Positions 1-13,400 of a stretch of 64,000 bases of DNA are shown one piece after another. The notes under the pieces are model-generated. The model did no database searches, was not told where the DNA came from, and worked only from the letters and a program-made list of their open reading frames with translations. The DNA is from Warburgia ugandensis. Taxonomy: Eukaryota; Streptophyta; Magnoliopsida; Canellales; Canellaceae. Position 1 is the first letter of the stretch. Each line of letters opens with the position of its first letter. Position numbers and translations under genes: made by a program. Location: the NCBI GenBank assembly GCA_035236585.1, contig CP141130.1, forward strand, positions 78,935,944 to 78,999,943, written 5' to 3'.

Positions 1-835
1 TTTTATTGAAGTATAACCGTACCATTAGATTTCTTGTTTTTTAATTATGTTAAATACCAATTTTTACTGGAAAAGTCATTGAACTTAGTGGCCAAAATCA
101 GAAACTTAATCATTGGTTATTATTCAAAGTATGAAACTTGAATTCAAATTAGAGAAGGGTAATATTAGAATTTAAAAATAATAATAATAACAAGGAAGGA
201 AGATGGAAAACTAACATAATGGCAATCTTGTAAAGCTCATGAAAACTTAATGCCATATTTACCAAACTCAAAAAATTGGACTTTTTTGGCAAAATGCCAA
301 AATGTAATGGCATTTTTGCAAAAAACCCAAAAATATACCCATTGTTTCTTCTTTGGTTCTTCCTCACCGGCATATTGCTGCCAAAAACATCTTTATTCCT
401 CTTCATAATTCTAGAAAGATGAAAGTTAATAGTAATTCACAATTTCAAAATTTTCTAGTGTATGTTTCTTTATATTTGTTAGTGTTAGTTTAATTTTGTT
501 TGATTGATTCATATATGCATAATTCTTATTTGAAGTGAGAAATCCAAATATTTGTTTTGTAGGTTTATCATTGATATTAGTTAAATAATTTTTTTATATT
601 TTTAAAGATTTTTTATATTTTGTACTAGATCACTAATAGGATCGCTTGACTCAGTGGAATCTAGGATCTGTAGCTATCCGAGTTTTCTAAGTTTTTAAAT
701 TTTTAAACATTAGTTTAGACCATCCAAACGTATGCCATCTGATGCAAAATGTATGGCACTTTTATCATTTAAATGTAGGTGAATTTGTCATTTTCTTTAG
801 TGGCTCTATTGAGGTCAAGCACCTAACTCTTAAAG
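1..835. other. AT-rich non-coding stretch
   Basis: AT-rich sequence with only short chance reading frames. I see no exon, RNA gene or recognisable mobile-element end here. Confidence 0.4.
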
Positions 836-3800
836 CGTGACACCCTGGGTTTTACAAACACAAATAAATACATAATAGCAGTAATAATAATAGTAAAATA
901 GTTAGATTCCTGAATAAAATAGTTTACTTTCTATTTACTAAAATATCCTTTGCTAAAGCTTCATCTTTTAAAACCCTGGGGCCAGATGACCCATGAGAAT
1001 GTAATGGAATAAGATATAGTAAGCCATTTAAATTGCGAGATAGGTGAAACCAAAGCTAAAAAATTCATCAATATAAACAACAACAATAATAATGTCAAGA
1101 AAACAAAAGTAACATGCCCAAGGTTTGTCAATCATAACACTACACCGAGTATAAAATGATATGTCCACCAAATCAAGTGTCAAGGAGAGAGTTAAATACA
1201 TATAGCCCATGTTCAAATCCAAAATGGAATCTGGTCGGCTATGTATATCAAAATGTTAAACCCTAGAAAAGCTGATGGTCACTAACACCTTCATTGGTCC
1301 TCCACCAGTTTGCCTTTTCTGGTGTCTTGCTCTGTATTTGAGGCGTTGCAAATACAGCAATGCCTCAACAAGATATTGCTTATATAGGTTTATAGACATT
1401 TGAGACAAACTCAAATAATTGCATATGATAAATAAATCAAACAATAACATCTTCAGAGTATAAAAAGATCAACTAGTGAGATTAAAGATCTCATTAGTGG
1501 CATTACCATTTAAATCATGTCTAATATGGCTAACTCTATCATCTGAACCCATAGTCCCAATGGAAACTCCACTACTAAATTAGCCTTGTTGAACCAGCTA
1601 TTAATCACTAACTCCTTTGTTTAGCCAAATCATTGCGGTTGGTGAGAGAATGGATTTTAGCATGTCATTTGATTGAAAGATGCGAAAAAGTCATGAATCT
1701 AACTAGAACTAGAACTATACGAGGCAACTGATTTGTAAGCTATGTGCTTGGTTCATGGAGAACTGCCTTCGATTCCTCAAACTAACTTGGGTCAGTTTGT
1801 TGTCCCAATTGGCCCTGACTACGACCATCTTCAACACCTTCTCCATCTTTATAGGTGAGGGGGTTCAATTGCATCATATCTAGTTCTTGGTAATGCCAAT
1901 TGTCCTTTGGGGTCTCATACGCCGGCTCCAAGAGCTTCCTAGGCATATTCATTTATGGTGTTTCATCATCTCTACTGCAAATAGAATGAAAGGAGCATTT
2001 CACTTGAAAGAGAGGGGAAATTCTAACCAAAAGCTTTTCGCATAGAATCATAAGTCAATGCTATCAATATGATTCCTAGTGTCAAAAGTATTACTAGTGA
2101 GATAAGTAATGGAAACACGTGAAATAAATAATACGACATGCAATGATACAACCCGAAAAATCTCACGAATGAATCAATGCAAAAAATATAAGGTTATGAA
2201 TACCTCAAGTAAACATGTATATCACCAAGTGGTGCACCCCAAAAATAAGTGGGTCCCATGAGTGTCCCACACACTCATATATCTGATCATGAGTACTCAT
2301 ACCAATCCAAGAGGCATCGTCACGCCCCGACTCAACATGATATGTCAAAGCTGATGTGCTCACAATGCAGAAAAACATAGAACAACAACATGGATTGTCA
2401 TGCTACAGTGGTAACCAAACTCCTGGGTTTACCTACTACTGCTCCTCGTTAACACCAAAATGGGAGACTAAGCATATGTCCCGCATGTGTGAGGAACAGA
2501 ACCATATCATGGATTACCCATGATATCACTCCATAAAGATGTTTGCCTTTCTATGCGACAAGTGTCTATCATCTCACAAAGTTAAGAGGTTGGGTGGCCA
2601 GCCTTGAATCCCTCTTACCATGACGTCCATTGGGGGATAGCACCCATCGAAATCCCCAATGTCACAGAAATCATTTAAACCCCAACAATTAAGTAACAAA
2701 GAAGGTACATATATGATTCGCAAACACTAACACCTATGGCCTACCATCCTAGATTACTACCCTTATCACAAGTCAGTCTCTCTAGGATCAATTGTTAATT
2801 CTCCATAGTGGGTTCATAGATAACATAATCAATGAAAGAAAACTGATCACCAAATCGCCTCAACATACCATTGGAATTCATATGTCAATATCATCATAGA
2901 AATCTAGGAAATCATGCATATATAAAAGAGTTCATGCCAAATATGAATCTCAGCAAAATCAAGATGCTAAATAAACATGGTTCACATTCGTTGTATGGCA
3001 TAAAACGAATATCATGATCATTCAAAATATCAAGAGAAAACATGTTGGTATTAGATGTCGTCACCTACCTCAATGAAGGAAATAATCCTCTAAGATATAT
3101 GAACTCTCTAATCCATACTATTTGGAGTACCTATCCGGTCACACACATTTCATGGCATCACTTACCACGATATGTGCATCATCTTTGTCTCACAAAACTA
3201 CAATTCATTCTTAAACTACATAGTTTGATGTTCATCTACCTCCAATGTAATCTAATTCCTTAACTCTTTTGTCTGATCTTCCAATCTTGGCAATTGATCT
3301 TGGATCCAAATCCCTTGGTTTTACTTTATTCATATTGATCAGTGTCTCATAAGTAGTCTTTGCCCCATTTTCATAGTTAATCAATCGATTTGACTGTTAA
3401 ATCTAGTATTATCAATCAAATATGTGTTCCCTGATCACCCAGGGGTCTAATATCACTTAGATTAGGGTTTTTGAGACAATCCATCTGTTGGATTGTTCTC
3501 AATACTCCTTTAGGTGCCTTAATCTACTAATTTGGGCCTCTATGTCCCAATCCTTCATAATCTCAATAGTTGATAAGATTCACAAGTATATTAATAGTTA
3601 ATCTATTGATCTGACGGTTAGATCGGTTAGATCTATAGTTCATATTTTGTTCAATGGTTATGATCACAAATCTTAGTTTATTTAGATAATCTGACTATCA
3701 GATCCATCAATTTACCCACTACATCATCTAAATGATCAATTTCTATGGCTTGATGACCTCCTAATTAGGCTGATCTAGGTCGTCCACTAATGTTTGTATT

Positions 3801-4074
3801 TTAATTTAATTAAGGTGGGGTGCGTCCAGAACACTAGGACACACATGTGTCCTACATGTTCCTTGAACGGTGCACGCGGCCCTCGCATGCTTACAAGTGT
3901 ACCACGTGTGTGCATACCACTAGTGCATCTATAGTGTGCATCTTGGGAGTGGAATTCCAACAGGTCATTCGAACGGTGCAATTGCAACCATCCGTTATTG
4001 TTTCCTTCAAATCTGTCATTTGGGTTATCCGATTTTATCTTTTTTTATATTTTCTTAGGTTTTTCGGGTCTACA
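836..4074. repeat. LTR-retrotransposon-derived stretch, possibly a decayed solo LTR
   Basis: It opens with GTGACACCCTGGGTTTT, similar to the start of the clear gypsy LTR at 54176 (TGTGACGACCCGGGTTTT), and closes with TTTTTCGGGTCTACA, whose reverse complement has the same TGT-ACCC layout. A phrase near 2590-2660 (gttgggtggcc followed by a 'cacccat' motif) resembles one near 55070-55130 in that LTR. A second possible left end lies at 2144 (TGATACAACCCGAAAAA), which pairs better with the right end and would give an LTR of about 1.9 kb. Neither choice has a matching target duplication and no coding domain is visible, so the boundaries are tentative. Confidence 0.35.
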
Positions 4075-4958
4075 AATGTGATGAACGGGTCAAATCTTCC
4101 CTATGAGCCCTCCTGATGGTGGTTTTTCCCCTGATTGGTTGGATCTATTCACATAAGATAACATAACCGGTTGGCTTGAGCAAGAAGAAGACTGCACAAG
4201 AAAATGAGAGAGACGTGAGACGATAGGAAGGAGAAAGGAGGAAGGAGGAAAGAAGAAGAAAAGTTGGGACATGAATGTGATTTATGAAGTAGTTATCATA
4301 ACCGAAATTTAACTTGGTTTTATCTATCTTTTCAAAAAGAATAAGAGATAATTTCGTGTAAGCGATTAACTTCTAATTTTAAGGGCATGCCTCACACCAA
4401 ATAGAGTTCTATGTTTGTGAGGACTCATAACCTAGCTTTTGTGAAAAAATTATTTATAGTTGGGATTCTAACTGTCCCTAAAAAATAGGAGGAATTCTCT
4501 TAATAAGTTGTACAAGTGCTAGAAGTCTTCAAAGAAGGTAATTATTTGGCTTTTTCTTTGAATGGTAGACATACACACCTGTTCATATTCTTGAACCCTG
4601 GCTATCCATGTGAGAGATTCCTTGCTCCACTGTTCTTATGAAGCTTTGTTGGCCGGTTGATTTGATAGGCAACGTGAAGTTGTGTGGTTGATCCTAATTC
4701 CCATAGTTCAAGAAACCTCATTTAGCATTTTGCAAATAAAAGTCAAACCACCGGTTGTTATGGACTAATTAATCCTACGAATGGGGGTATTCATCCAACG
4801 TGGGACCAAGACACACGGTTGTTGTTTCCTACTCTACGAGATTAACAGTCTAAATTGCTACTATATCTTGACCCTTCTCTCTGCACAGGCCATCTAAGAA
4901 AGCTAAAAAGAAGTATGTCTGTTGCTAAGTGGGTAGTCCATCAAATACACCTCAGATC

Positions 4959-4960
<2 letters not shown>

Positions 4961-5040
<80 letters not shown>
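4961..5040. repeat. (GA)n microsatellite, about 40 units
   Basis: An uninterrupted GA dinucleotide run of 80 bp. It produces artificial Arg-Glu and Ser-Leu repeat frames on the two strands. Confidence 0.97.
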
Positions 5041-5044
<4 letters not shown>

Positions 5045-6634
5045 GAACAAAAGCCACCGGGACTCGGAAGAAAAAGCATTGCTTTTCATGCAAAGCTTCT
5101 TTTGTAGGGGCCGTCTCTGACCCTAGATATAGGGGGCTTCCTTGTAGACCTTTAATATTTCTCAAAGAATCCTCAATTCTTCTAGGACTACGAAAGTATA
5201 CTTTTCTTTTCCTTTCGGTTGGTGGGGAAAAAGATGTAGTCGTTGCCCCTGCCAGGATTCTCCCTCAGCACAAGTCCGAACTTAAAAATGTCCCTCAAGA
5301 AAACAAGAATGCAAACCAAGTTCTTCAGGCCATGCATTTATACTGCCCTACTGGGGTTGAATAATTGGAGGGTGGAGCAAGACTCTCCGCAGCACAGCAA
5401 AGTCATCATTGTGCTCATAAACTTGGACATGGTTCTTGCAGTAAAATCTAATAATCTGTATTTGTTACATACTTCGAGCTGCAGTCAACTATAATGCTAT
5501 AAAAAGCAAATACAATTTGATAGACGGTGGAACTTGACCATTTAGTAAGTTTTCATTCCTTCAGCTCTGTACTTGCAGGTGCAATTTTATATGGGTGTTG
5601 AAAACACTCACCTCATGAGCAGCCTCAAACCCTGGATAAGAAGGAATTTAGTATTTACAGCTACAAGATTAAACAATCTACACAATGTTACCATACTGTT
5701 CTGCCAATTGCTTAAGAGGTTTCATTTCGCCAACTTTCGATTGGCACCACATAATGGTCGGTCAGGTCCTAATTGAAAATTTTCTGCATATCCTATCTTT
5801 GATGCATGTTTAGATCCAAGTTCATTCAGATTTGTGTCATCCACCTAGCCGTCCATGACTCAATAACAACAGGTTTATCACTAATATCTTCGTTGCTGAT
5901 GCTTCATTCACATATATCCCTGTGGCTCAACTTGTGTGGAAGTGATAAAGCCGCTAACAGTGTAATAACTTGACTAAGTAATCATGTATTAACATTAACA
6001 ACTTGATACTCCGTATCTTGTAATATTTGTCTTCATCGAATATAAGAGAGGGACAACATAGTGGCAGAGCGAAGTGGCTGAACATTGAAGGTATAGCAGT
6101 GGAGACTAGTAGGAGTGCAAGGATTTACTAGTTTCTAATCCTTAATTAGGTGAACGAACTAGGATGCATAAAATGATTTAGAAGAAAGAATGTGGAAGAC
6201 CTTTTTCGACTATTGCACATGAATTTGATAAACGTGTGGATCAAGGGATTCGAACACCATTCAACCTAAAAGCTCAAGTTCATAAGAAGTGAGCTAACAA
6301 CATTTATATGTCTTGTAGAAAGGACTCTTGCGATTATGTTAAAGCATACAAAAGGTTTGGAAGGAGATTTTGCTCCTCTTGTGAGATCCTAAATCCATGT
6401 TGAGCTGTTGGTTGATGACTATGTTGTCAAGTTCGGATTCAATCCAACAAACGATTAATTAAAGCATAAAATGGGGTCCCTAAACATATCATATTATTAG
6501 ATTGGGTCCGTAATTATTTGCTTTTACTTTTCTATATATATATAGGACCTGGCTCGGGTATCATGCATCATTTTAAAACTGACTTGCATGAACCCATATT
6601 AGTAATCAATTGGATTAAAGAACTAGATCTGAGC

Positions 6635-6658
6635 ATATATATATATATATATATATAT
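6635..6658. repeat. (AT)12 microsatellite
   Basis: A pure AT dinucleotide run within AT-rich intergenic DNA. Confidence 0.9.
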
Positions 6659-7919
6659 GTAATGTCATGTGAGGCCCTGTCTAAGTTGTAGTTGTCCCAA
6701 CCATTTCAAACTGAGGGAACCACCGTAGGTGCAGACCCCAAAAGTACACACTTTTGGTTCCAACAAGGTCAGAACATAAGCAAGCAACATTTTGATTATA
6801 TATATATGCAGCCTTCAATATTGAACAATAGAAATAGAGCCCGGTTTTCTGTACGTTAGCAGATCAAATGAAGGTTTCCTTAGACATGGTTTCCTTGAAA
6901 TACAATCTCAGGAAACAAAGCCATGGAGCAGGAGAGCTAGTGCTGCATACATTTACATCTAGAATGAAAAACACATAAAAAGAACGTCTTCTGTAGCAGA
7001 TCCAAATATTTCTTGGGGATCACACAGCTAGTCTACCTTTATGCTGTACATAGTCCATCATATCCATTGTGGGATCTACCAAGTTCCTCAGTATATCACT
7101 CACCAGTGCAAGCTATCACATCGAGAGCTAGTAATTACGCAAGTAAAAGTGATCTATAAAGAAAACCTTTGGAATTTGTTTGTGCAATTATAGGAATCCA
7201 CAGTGCGTACAAAACCAGATAACGTTCCGAGAGCAATGGAGGACTTGCAACACTTGAACTTCATAAGAGCAATGGAGGATGGCTATGGACTGAAAGCAAT
7301 ACCATTTTGGCACGCAGATAAGTGTTTCAAACAACCTTGCTTACCACTCATTTTCAATAAAACAGAAGTACATTGATCTAGGAAGGCAAGATGATATTTG
7401 ATAAATTCTGAGTCTGACTACCCAGATAGTAAATGTTGGAGCATAATATATGTGCAACATCTGGGTCCACATAGTAATATTTATGAAGTATGTGTTATGA
7501 TGACCATTGATCCTGTAGGCCATATGATAAGGTATATAACCTTCATTGTCCTAATCATATCTCAGTCGAAAGTTTTCGCCCTCGAAATTAAAAGAACTCA
7601 ATGATGAACAATATAACCCTACTAAATGAGGTTTGATGGATCAAATTCCATGAGATAACTTTGATGAAGGAGTGTCAATGAAATGAACTGAACATTTGAT
7701 AGCTTATAACATATCTACTCCCATTCATCTGACGTAACTGGGAGCTTAAAAAAGTGATTGCTAGGGAAGAACCTTTAATATTTCTACAGGAAGGTGATAT
7801 TGCATCCAAAGATATGGTTTTATATTCTTGCACCAGTCGTGGGTTCATGGTAATCAGTAAATGACCTCTTCTCATTTCGTCCCATGATTTGATAGAAAAG
7901 AAAAGTGACAACAAGGAGG

Positions 7920-7924
<5 letters not shown>

Positions 7925-8004
<80 letters not shown>

Positions 8005-8005
8005 G
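7925..8005. repeat. (GA)n microsatellite, about 36 pure units
   Basis: A pure GA run to 7996, then one C interruption and a few more GA units. Confidence 0.97.
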
Positions 8006-10289
8006 CAAGGACAAGAACTTGATCTTTCAATAGATAAGCCAGAAGGAAACTCTCATTGTTGAAGACTTAGAAATCCTCCACTTATGGGACCTTAACCTCT
8101 CTTGTGTAGAACTCTGTATTCTTCTCTTTTTGCCGTGGACAATTTCTAAGCTTTTTCATGGACGTTGGCACACTTCCATGCCACAAATCTGCTGTATTCA
8201 TGTGTGTTCCCTAACCAAAGGCTTGCGGGTTCAAATTCCCTTACTCGTGCACTTGTGGAAAAAAAGGGGAGAAAATTTGGAGACATTTTGTTATGAAGAT
8301 GTAAAATGTGAAAAAACAATAAGAAACGCACATGTTTATACGGTTCCTTATGAATTGAAGTTTGTCCACGAGCAAACACTAGTTTCACTATCACTACTAT
8401 AAAAAAATAGCTGCTACGAGGTATGTCCACACACATAGGCAAAAGATGTAATTGCACCCCCTCCCCCCTATCATATTACAAAATAGAGAACCATCAATTC
8501 CTGAGCACCCGGCAGGGATGCGCTGGCTCCTACACCCACGGCAAGTTGATCACTCAGTTTGACAAACTTTCAAGGGTCTAGCCCAGAACTCTCAGTTTGT
8601 AATGCAACATAATTCGATACAGGCACAACAAGATCAAACTAATAAGACTCCACACTCACGCCACATTTGCGACTAGCAGTGAAGGTCACTGCTGAAGGTA
8701 GTGGTTACAAATTGGACCAGGCCAATTGAGGGTAGGAGAGCAGTTCGATCTCTTGCTGTCAATACCAGTGCCAAGTGACATGCAGTAGTTAGGAAGGAAA
8801 TGAGGATGCAGTCGGGGAACTGCAAGGTCATTCCCTGCTTCAACATCTGTGGCACAAAGAAGTCAACCTCCAAGGTTGGAGGCCAACTCTATAATCATTT
8901 CTCAGTAGATTTCAACATACCATCCCAGAACCAGAGTCCTCTCTCTTTCCCTCAGTACATCTTCAATGTTCCTCCTCCTCCTCCTTCCTCTCTACCACTG
9001 TCATTTTCCTTAGTTCATGCATCCAAACTTAGGAAAATTTGGTTATTTTGGTATCTGTAAAGGTAGCTTTCGCAAAGTTTGAGGCTGAAATATCAACCCC
9101 ACAATCACTTTCTGCTCCATTCATAAAATATTTTTAGTTAGTGGTTGATGTCTTTAGTGGGTCCACATTGGTCGATACACAACTGTCATGTGTGAGATGG
9201 AGAAATTAAGGCCCCACAACAGGTGGGATCCCAGGAGTTTCCTTGCCTTCTCCTGCGTAAAGTAAGAGGAATTGTGTGACCTCATCAACAGCAAAACTAA
9301 AGTTGGCCAAACGTACAAGTAGGCCCACCTCATCATTCTTTACTCATCAAGTGGGCTCTAAAATTTACAATCTCATGCCATACAAGTCTTATGCCATAAA
9401 ACTACCACTTGATTGTTCTTTGGGCCCACAAATGGACGGTCTAAAGGATCCATAGTCAAGCTTATCTAGTGGATGATTAGGATTTGTTCTCAGCTTGGTT
9501 AAGAGGCGAATTTGTGTTGGATGCCAGACATGCAATCCATGACCATTTCAGCTTCTTTTGGTCCTACCGCAAAGTCATGCTCCACAACTCAGAAAAATAA
9601 AAAATGAAAATAAAATTAAAAGAACAATATATGGTACTCGGTCGACCATAACACTTACGTCTAGTCGGACAGGTAAATTACAAATGGGGCCCAATCTTTA
9701 GTTGATAAGGCTAAAAATTTCAACGGCTCTATCCCCTTCGTAGCATATTACACTCTGGCGCCACACTTGCTGGCTGGACTCGATCGAATCTTTGCTGTCT
9801 CTATGCAGCTGTTTGAGTGATCCTAGACCCTTGATTCTAGCCATTGAGGTGTTGAGCTTTTATGCGGCGGATGAGATATCGTTTCAACTTCACATGATAT
9901 CAAATGTGGGCCATGAAGGGTGAGCATGATGCCAGATCCCAATGGTGCTGTCCACAGAGTGGACTATGGGTCTCTTTTCTATGATCAAAACCAATCAAAT
10001 CCCTTTAATTGGATGATTCTAGCCATTGATGTGTTGAACTATAAAGTGAATGACACTTTTGAAGCATGATCTATCTTAAGATGAGGACCTAGATATCAAG
10101 GGTTATGGTTCACTTAACAGGGCCCACTTGCGTATTTACCAAACCAACCAGATTGTGCTTTGTCACAGTTATAGTCGGTCGACTACAACATGATTTCTGG
10201 AAAATAGAAAAAAAGGGAAATTTTATAATCTTCAGAAACTGATACAAAGTCCTCCCAAGAAGGGAAAGGTTTTCCTGCTTGCTTTTTGC

Positions 10290-10294
<5 letters not shown>

Positions 10295-10338
<44 letters not shown>
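10295..10338 (+). repeat. (CT)22 tract just upstream of eIF4B
   Basis: A pure CT run ending about 155 bp before the eIF4B start codon, with a shorter CT cluster near 10412-10423. CT-rich tracts are common in plant core promoters and 5' leaders, so it probably lies in or next to the leader. The transcription start cannot be placed from sequence alone. Confidence 0.9.
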
Positions 10339-10339
<1 letters not shown>

Positions 10340-10372
10340 ACACCGGTTCAGTTTTTCTCTCAATCTCTGCGT

Positions 10373-10408
10373 ATGTTCTCAGAGCTCCGGCTCCCTAAAG
10401 GAGCCTAG
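10373..10408 (+). promoter_or_regulatory. Possible upstream ORF in the eIF4B leader (11 codons)
   Basis: An ATG at 10373 opens a frame of 11 codons closed by TAG at 10406-10408, ending 84 bp before the eIF4B ATG. If the transcript starts upstream of 10373, as the CT tract suggests, this would be a short uORF that could modulate translation. Its use is inference. Confidence 0.35.
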
Positions 10409-10492
10409 CTCGCTCTCTCTCTCCAAGGAAACACCCATTTTTTGTCTCTGAAACCTACTCACAGATCCATCTGCAAACCAATCGGAAGAAGA

Positions 10493-13400
10493 ATGTCAAA
10501 ATCGTTGGGGAAAATCGGTGCGTGGGCCGCCGAGGCAGAACGCGCGGAGGCGGAGGAACGCGAAAATGCCGTTGCGGCTGCCGCTGCAGCCGCCGCCCGC
10601 GAGTCACAGAGCTTCCCCAGCCTGAAAGAAGCGGTCTCTGCAAAACCCAAGAAGAAAAAGGCGATGACCCTCTCCGAACTAAACACGGGTGTTTACGTCG
10701 GCCCGGGTGGCGGAAAGCACCGAGAATTCCCCTTGGAGGCGACCCGATTAACCACTGAGGAAATGCTCCTTCTGCCCACCGGACCCAAAGAAAGAGCCCC
10801 TGGCGAGATGGACACGTTCAACCGGCTCGGGGGTGGCTTCCGATCGTACGGACGCCCGACTGGTCCCCCACCTGGTCGACGAGATGAGGGCGAGGGGAGT
10901 TGGGGTGGCGGTGGAAGGAGATCTTATGGGGGATTTGATGAGGAAAGGGAAAGGAGGGCTCCGCCACCTAGGGTTCCTGAGTTTGATCAGCCTTCTAGGG
11001 CTGATGAAGTGGACAACTGGGCCTCTGGTAAGAGACTGATTCCAGTTACGGAATCGGGAAGGAATGATCGGTATGGATCTCTGGGTGGTGGAATTGGGGG
11101 AAGCTCTAGGGCTGATGAGGTTGATAATTGGGTCTCCACTAAAAAGCCAATTACGGCTGCTAGATCTACAACTTTCGGTTCTGGGTTTAGAGACTCCGCA
11201 CTGGAGCATGATCGATGGAGTCGCGGTGGTGGAATGGGAATGCGTGAGGAGCGTGAAAGGCTGCGGCTTGTATTGGATCCGCCGAAGGGTGATGCTTCCG
11301 TGAATGAGCCGGCGAGGAGTCGTCCGAGTCCGTTTGGTGGGGCGCGCCCAAGAGAAGAGGTTTTGGCTGAGAAGGGATTGGATTGGAAGAAATTGGATTC
11401 AGAAAATGAGGTTAGGAGGGTGAGTAGGCCGACCAGCGCGCATTCAAGTAGACCTTCCAGTGCACACTCAAGCAGGCCAGAGAGCCCAGCAACGTCGCAG
11501 GTGGTGGATGTGGTGCAGAAGCCAAGACAGAAAGTGAATCCGTTTGGGGATGCTAAGCCAAGGGAGGTTTTGTTGCAAGAGAAGGGGAAGGATTGGCGGA
11601 AGATCGATTTGGAGCTGGAGCATCGTGGTGTTGACAGGTTTAGATTGCTTCCTTACTCTTTTAATTGGGTTGGTGTTTGATTTGGGTTTCCTTTCTGCAT
11701 TTTTGTTGTTCTAGAAATTTCAACTGAATTTGGGTAGGTCTTCAGATTTGTACTGGTAAAGCTGCTTATTTACTGATACTTGGAGGTATGCTTAAATTTC
11801 AAAATGTGGATAGTTGCCTGAACTGTGGGCACCTATATGCCCTAGTTTGTGCCACTAGCTTTTTAGTTGCTGTTGTAAGTTAACAACCATTCAAGAGAAG
11901 GTGGAAAATAAGTAAGTTGGATAGTTTCTTCAGGCACCTTATATGGTAGATGTGTAATTGATATCGAGAAGAACGACAATTGAAATTTCAGTGTTGGGCA
12001 TAGGATCCTATTTTCTTCCTGAGAGGCCATTGATGGTAACTATCTGTAGAGCCATATGATTGCGAAATCAGGCTTGTTAACTGATTGTGGGTTATGAATC
12101 TTAATATGAGAGATTCTCTTGCATATTCTCATACAGAGAATCATTTGACTTTTGACAACTTGGGTATCAGAAGTGGCGGCTGGGAGATCCTCTAAACTCC
12201 AAAGAATCAAGAACAAGGGATGACAAAAGGCTCATTGTAGCTGTCATAAATAACAATCTGCTAAATAATTCATCTCTATAAACTATTTGCTTTGCAAGAG
12301 GAAACAAGGCCTGGAACTAGTATTGCTCTAGAGTCTTTTTTCTAAGTAACTAGTGGGTCTAGACTTCAAAAGCACTGTTAGATATGAATTGAAAGTTTTG
12401 GTGAAAAGGAGAGGGGTAAAGAAAAGCTAGAAGCAGTAGAAAAAGAACTCTTGTGGAGTTGTGTTGTGGCACTTCCCATCTCCATATTATTGTTAAAGTA
12501 AGAGATTATCCAAGGTGCAACAGTAATTGAAGACTCTGGTATAAGTAACGGTGAGTAGATTAAGCATGGAGGACTAGGAGTTTACTTAGAAAGAATGTTG
12601 GTTAGATATTGTTCCTCATAGTTATTTAAGACTTTTTCAGTTTTTGTATTGGTTGAAGTCTCTGTCTTTTATTTTCTTTATCCAACTGATTCCCTCTAGT
12701 TTGTCATTCAATCGGTCTTGTGTGAATATCCGAAATGTAGAGAATATACTTACAACATTAATCATAAAAGAAGTTGAATTGGAAGATTGATGCAAACTCA
12801 TAAAGTTGTTTATCAGTCAAATGTAATCATTCTAGTGTAAAAAGAGAGGGCATACTCTATTCTTGTGTTTGAGGAACAGTAATATTGTGTCTCTCGTATC
12901 TTATATATAGGATCACATTGCTTGCAGCCTTATTCAGTTTGCCGTACCTTTACCAGTCTTTCTGTAGAATGAAGATAAGGAACTCCATCGATGATCAAGA
13001 ATTTGTTCCTGACTCTGATTGAACTTGCTGCTGACATGAGTAATTAGCTTCAGCTATCTATTTGATGGGTTGACCAAATGTCAACCAGGCCAAAGTTAGG
13101 ATAGTTACAATCCTCAAAATACTTCTCTTGCCTGCTTGAAATTCCCATGATGTGCATTTGATAATTAGTCAATGAGTCTGAGGTCTATGGTCCTTCCGGA
13201 TGCTAGATGAACTCCTTACCCTTTCCATGCCTGGAGGAAGATTCCTTGAATGCCATCAGATAGTTACAATATATCATTTGTCTCCATGGTAGAGTACTGA
13301 GGGAATGTAAAAAAGATGTCAAATGCTGCCTCTGGTTGGCAATTCTGGTTTTGCATTGTGGTTCTTTAGATCTTACTCTTCTTCTCTTCAGTTTGTACTA

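Larger units (their letters stand above)
4075..10294. other. Intergenic region upstream of eIF4B
   Basis: About 6.2 kb without a gene I can support. Its reading frames are short, lack family motifs, and several run through the GA repeats. It contains (GA)n at 4961-5040 and 7925-8005 and (AT)n at 6635-6658. The last few hundred bases should hold the eIF4B promoter, but I see no unambiguous TATA box. Confidence 0.5.

Noticed and set aside
7341-9336. Several 60-103 codon frames on both strands
   Set aside because: Short, overlapping, without motifs or splice-consistent partners. Not supported as genes.
10748-11209. 153-codon minus-strand frame
   Set aside because: Antisense shadow of eIF4B exon 1, whose GC-rich codons keep the opposite strand open.
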